From: JAFAGX01 sp035624085
GTDB lineage: Bacteria; Acidobacteriota; Terriglobia; Terriglobales; Acidobacteriaceae
Length of the DNA stretch: 6,554 bases
Assembly (NCBI GenBank): GCA_035624085.1
Contig: DASPSE010000372.1
Coordinates: 1 to 6,554, forward strand
Direction: 5' to 3'
In this document: positions 5,155 through 6,554 of the stretch, in pieces
Position numbering within the stretch: the first letter of the stretch is position 1
How the letters are laid out: each line of letters opens with the position of its first letter
Translations under genes and position numbers: made by a program
Notes under the pieces: generated by a model
The model's input: only the letters and a program-made list of their open reading frames with translations
The model's database searches: none
Told to the model about the DNA's origin: nothing

Positions 5155-6554
5155 ATGGTGGTAGGTCTCCAATCACCGGCGCAAGCTACCTTCTGGTTGA
5201 TTCAAGGGCGAGTCCTTTTTCTGATTATTCCAATTCTGGGTACCGCACTCTTTGCCTACATCGTGGCGCGACGTCTGACGCCGCTCATTCGGGCTCAACG
5301 GGATCTTCGTTTCGATCGGCCGCTGATCCGGCTAGAGAGAGTCTTGAAATTCTGGCTGGGGCAATGGAAGCATCCGCGCTACCGCTTCGCCGGGACCATC
5401 CATATTCTGATCTTCGCCGGCTTCATTCTGCTGGCGACGCGCGCCTTCACCTTATTAATTCAGGGTGCCTTGCCGAATTTCGTGATGCCCGGCTTGTCGG
5501 GCGAGGCCGGTCACGTCTACGGCATCATCACGGACTATGCGGCGACGATCGTCTTTCTCTGCATGATGGTCGCTGCGATTCGACGGATCGTGTTCAAGCC
5601 TGCTCGTTATGCGGTGCCCGCGCGCTACGGTAAGGGACATCCCATCGACGCAATCTTTCTGTTGGTGCTGATCGCGATTCTGATGCTAGCTGACAGCCTT
5701 TTCCTGGGCAGCAAAGCCGCAGCTGACGCTCAGCAAGGCCAGTCCGCTGAATTCCTGGCTGTGCTGTCGCTGCCCTGGGCGTTGAAGAGTTTACTGCTAT
5801 CGGCTTCCATGGCGCGGTTGCAAAGTCTCTATCTCGGCGCCTTTCTCACCCATGAACTGACATTTTTCTTCTTGCTGTGCTACCGGCCGTTCGGAATCCA
5901 GTTCCACGTGGAAACGTCTTTATTCACCATTTATTTCGCAAAGCTGGACCGGGAAATTCTGAAGCCGGTGCGCTGGGGAGTTCCCGATGAAGGCTTGGAT
6001 CAAGTGAAGTCCTTCGGGGTGAAATCGTTCGAGGATTTCACCTGGAAGCACATGCTGGACTTTTACTCCTGCGCCGATTGCGGGCGATGCTCGGACAATT
6101 GTCCAGCCAACGCGGTGGGACGACCGTTGTCGCCGAGGTTTATCACGATCAAGGCTAGAGATTACGCCTTCCAGCATTATCCGGTTTTCAGCCCCTTGAA
6201 GAACAGCAATGGCAAGCCGCTGGTCGGCGGCATTTATTCCGAGGACGAAGTCTGGTCGTGCACCACCTGCGGCGCCTGCGAAGAAGAATGCCCGTTGCTG
6301 GTCGAGTACATCGACAAGATCGTCGATCTGCGGCGAGGGCTGATCGACGACGGAAATGTGCCGCAGTCGCTGCAGAAGCCTCTGAAGGCGCTGGAAAGCC
6401 GCGGGAATCCTTACGGCAAGATGGAGAAGAAGAAGGCCGACTGGACCAAGTCCGCAGATTTCCAGCAATGCTGCCACGTCAAGACCCTCGACAAGAGCAA
6501 TGGCGCTGAAACGTTGTATTTCGTCGACAGCATGACTTCCTACGATGAGCGGAT
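5155..6554 (+). CDS. Membrane-bound iron-sulfur oxidoreductase with NarI-like cytochrome b domain (EMO/HdrD-like), 3' end outside the window
   Basis: The frame is open from ATG 5155 to the window edge: 466 complete codons, no stop. The N-terminal half has about five hydrophobic segments (roughly 18-38, 79-101, 123-142, 164-184, 228-248). H73/H83 and H233/H251 have the same spacing (10 and 18) as the four heme-ligating histidines of NarI (56/66, 187/205), indicating a diheme cytochrome b. The cytoplasmic part then has two ferredoxin-like motifs, C306-C309-C312-C316-P and C369-C372-C375-C379-P, each able to bind a [4Fe-4S] cluster. From about 453 a CCG-like domain begins. This order (NarI-like, 2x[4Fe-4S], CCG) matches ETF:menaquinone oxidoreductases and HdrD/DsrK-related proteins, which pass electrons between flavoprotein partners and the quinone pool. 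No Shine-Dalgarno precedes the start and no other in-frame start exists upstream back to the stop at 5092-5094. The gap to WS/DGAT is 52 bases. The electron partner is inferred; etfBA genes are not visible here. Confidence 0.88.
   Translation, partial: MVVGLQSPAQATFWLIQGRVLFLIIPILGTALFAYIVARRLTPLIRAQRDLRFDRPLIRLERVLKFWLGQWKHPRYRFAGTIHILIFAGFILLATRAFTLLIQGALPNFVMPGLSGEAGHVYGIITDYAATIVFLCMMVAAIRRIVFKPARYAVPARYGKGHPIDAIFLLVLIAILMLADSLFLGSKAAADAQQGQSAEFLAVLSLPWALKSLLLSASMARLQSLYLGAFLTHELTFFFLLCYRPFGIQFHVETSLFTIYFAKLDREILKPVRWGVPDEGLDQVKSFGVKSFEDFTWKHMLDFYSCADCGRCSDNCPANAVGRPLSPRFITIKARDYAFQHYPVFSPLKNSNGKPLVGGIYSEDEVWSCTTCGACEEECPLLVEYIDKIVDLRRGLIDDGNVPQSLQKPLKALESRGNPYGKMEKKKADWTKSADFQQCCHVKTLDKSNGAETLYFVDSMTSYDER

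Noticed and set aside
6070..6297. A stand-alone ferredoxin gene
   Set aside because: The two cysteine motifs are in frame with and continuous with the membrane domain starting at 5155, so they are one protein.
5920..6477. Reverse-strand open frame (185 codons) at the right end
   Set aside because: It is opposite the two four-cysteine motifs of the iron-sulfur protein, whose frame is clearly the coding one.

Overview
The window reads like a stretch of bacterial chromosome of moderately high GC content. It carries four tightly packed forward-strand genes preceded by one small forward-strand gene of unknown function. The combination of a full-length AdhE, a STAS protein, a WS/DGAT acyltransferase and an HdrD/NarI-like membrane iron-sulfur protein, together with the codon use, suggests a soil or sediment bacterium. 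Acidobacteriota is my best guess, but this is an impression from family resemblance, not a proof. I see no tRNA, rRNA, CRISPR array, insertion sequence, prophage gene or plasmid function.

Layout: 7-393 encodes a small Gly/Ala-rich protein with hydrophobic stretches that I do not recognise; its true start may lie left of the window. Positions 394-518 are the only sizeable intergenic gap. It holds a GC-rich hairpin (418-446) and a second inverted repeat (496-512) that overlaps the ribosome binding site of the next gene. Positions 519-3182 encode bifunctional AdhE, with all catalytic and metal-binding residues present. Two bases later comes a single-domain STAS protein (to 3475), then a wax ester synthase/diacylglycerol acyltransferase (3513-5102) with an intact HHxxxDG motif and a long basic tail. 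After 52 bases, a membrane protein starts at 5155 and runs off the right edge. It combines a NarI-like cytochrome b domain, two 4-cysteine [4Fe-4S] motifs and the start of a CCG-type domain. This is the architecture of the ETF:menaquinone oxidoreductase (EMO)/HdrD-like family.

The gaps of 2, 37 and 52 bases suggest one operon (inference). The genes can be read as one metabolic idea. AdhE reduces an acyl-CoA to aldehyde and then alcohol, consuming NADH. WS/DGAT esterifies an alcohol with acyl-CoA into a neutral storage lipid. The last protein would exchange electrons between ETF/acyl-CoA dehydrogenases and the quinone pool. Together they could be a redox-balancing or wax-ester (or ethyl-ester) route resembling the anaerobic wax-ester fermentation known from Euglena. 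This is a hypothesis: AdhE normally prefers acetyl-CoA, and chain-length specificity cannot be read from the sequence.
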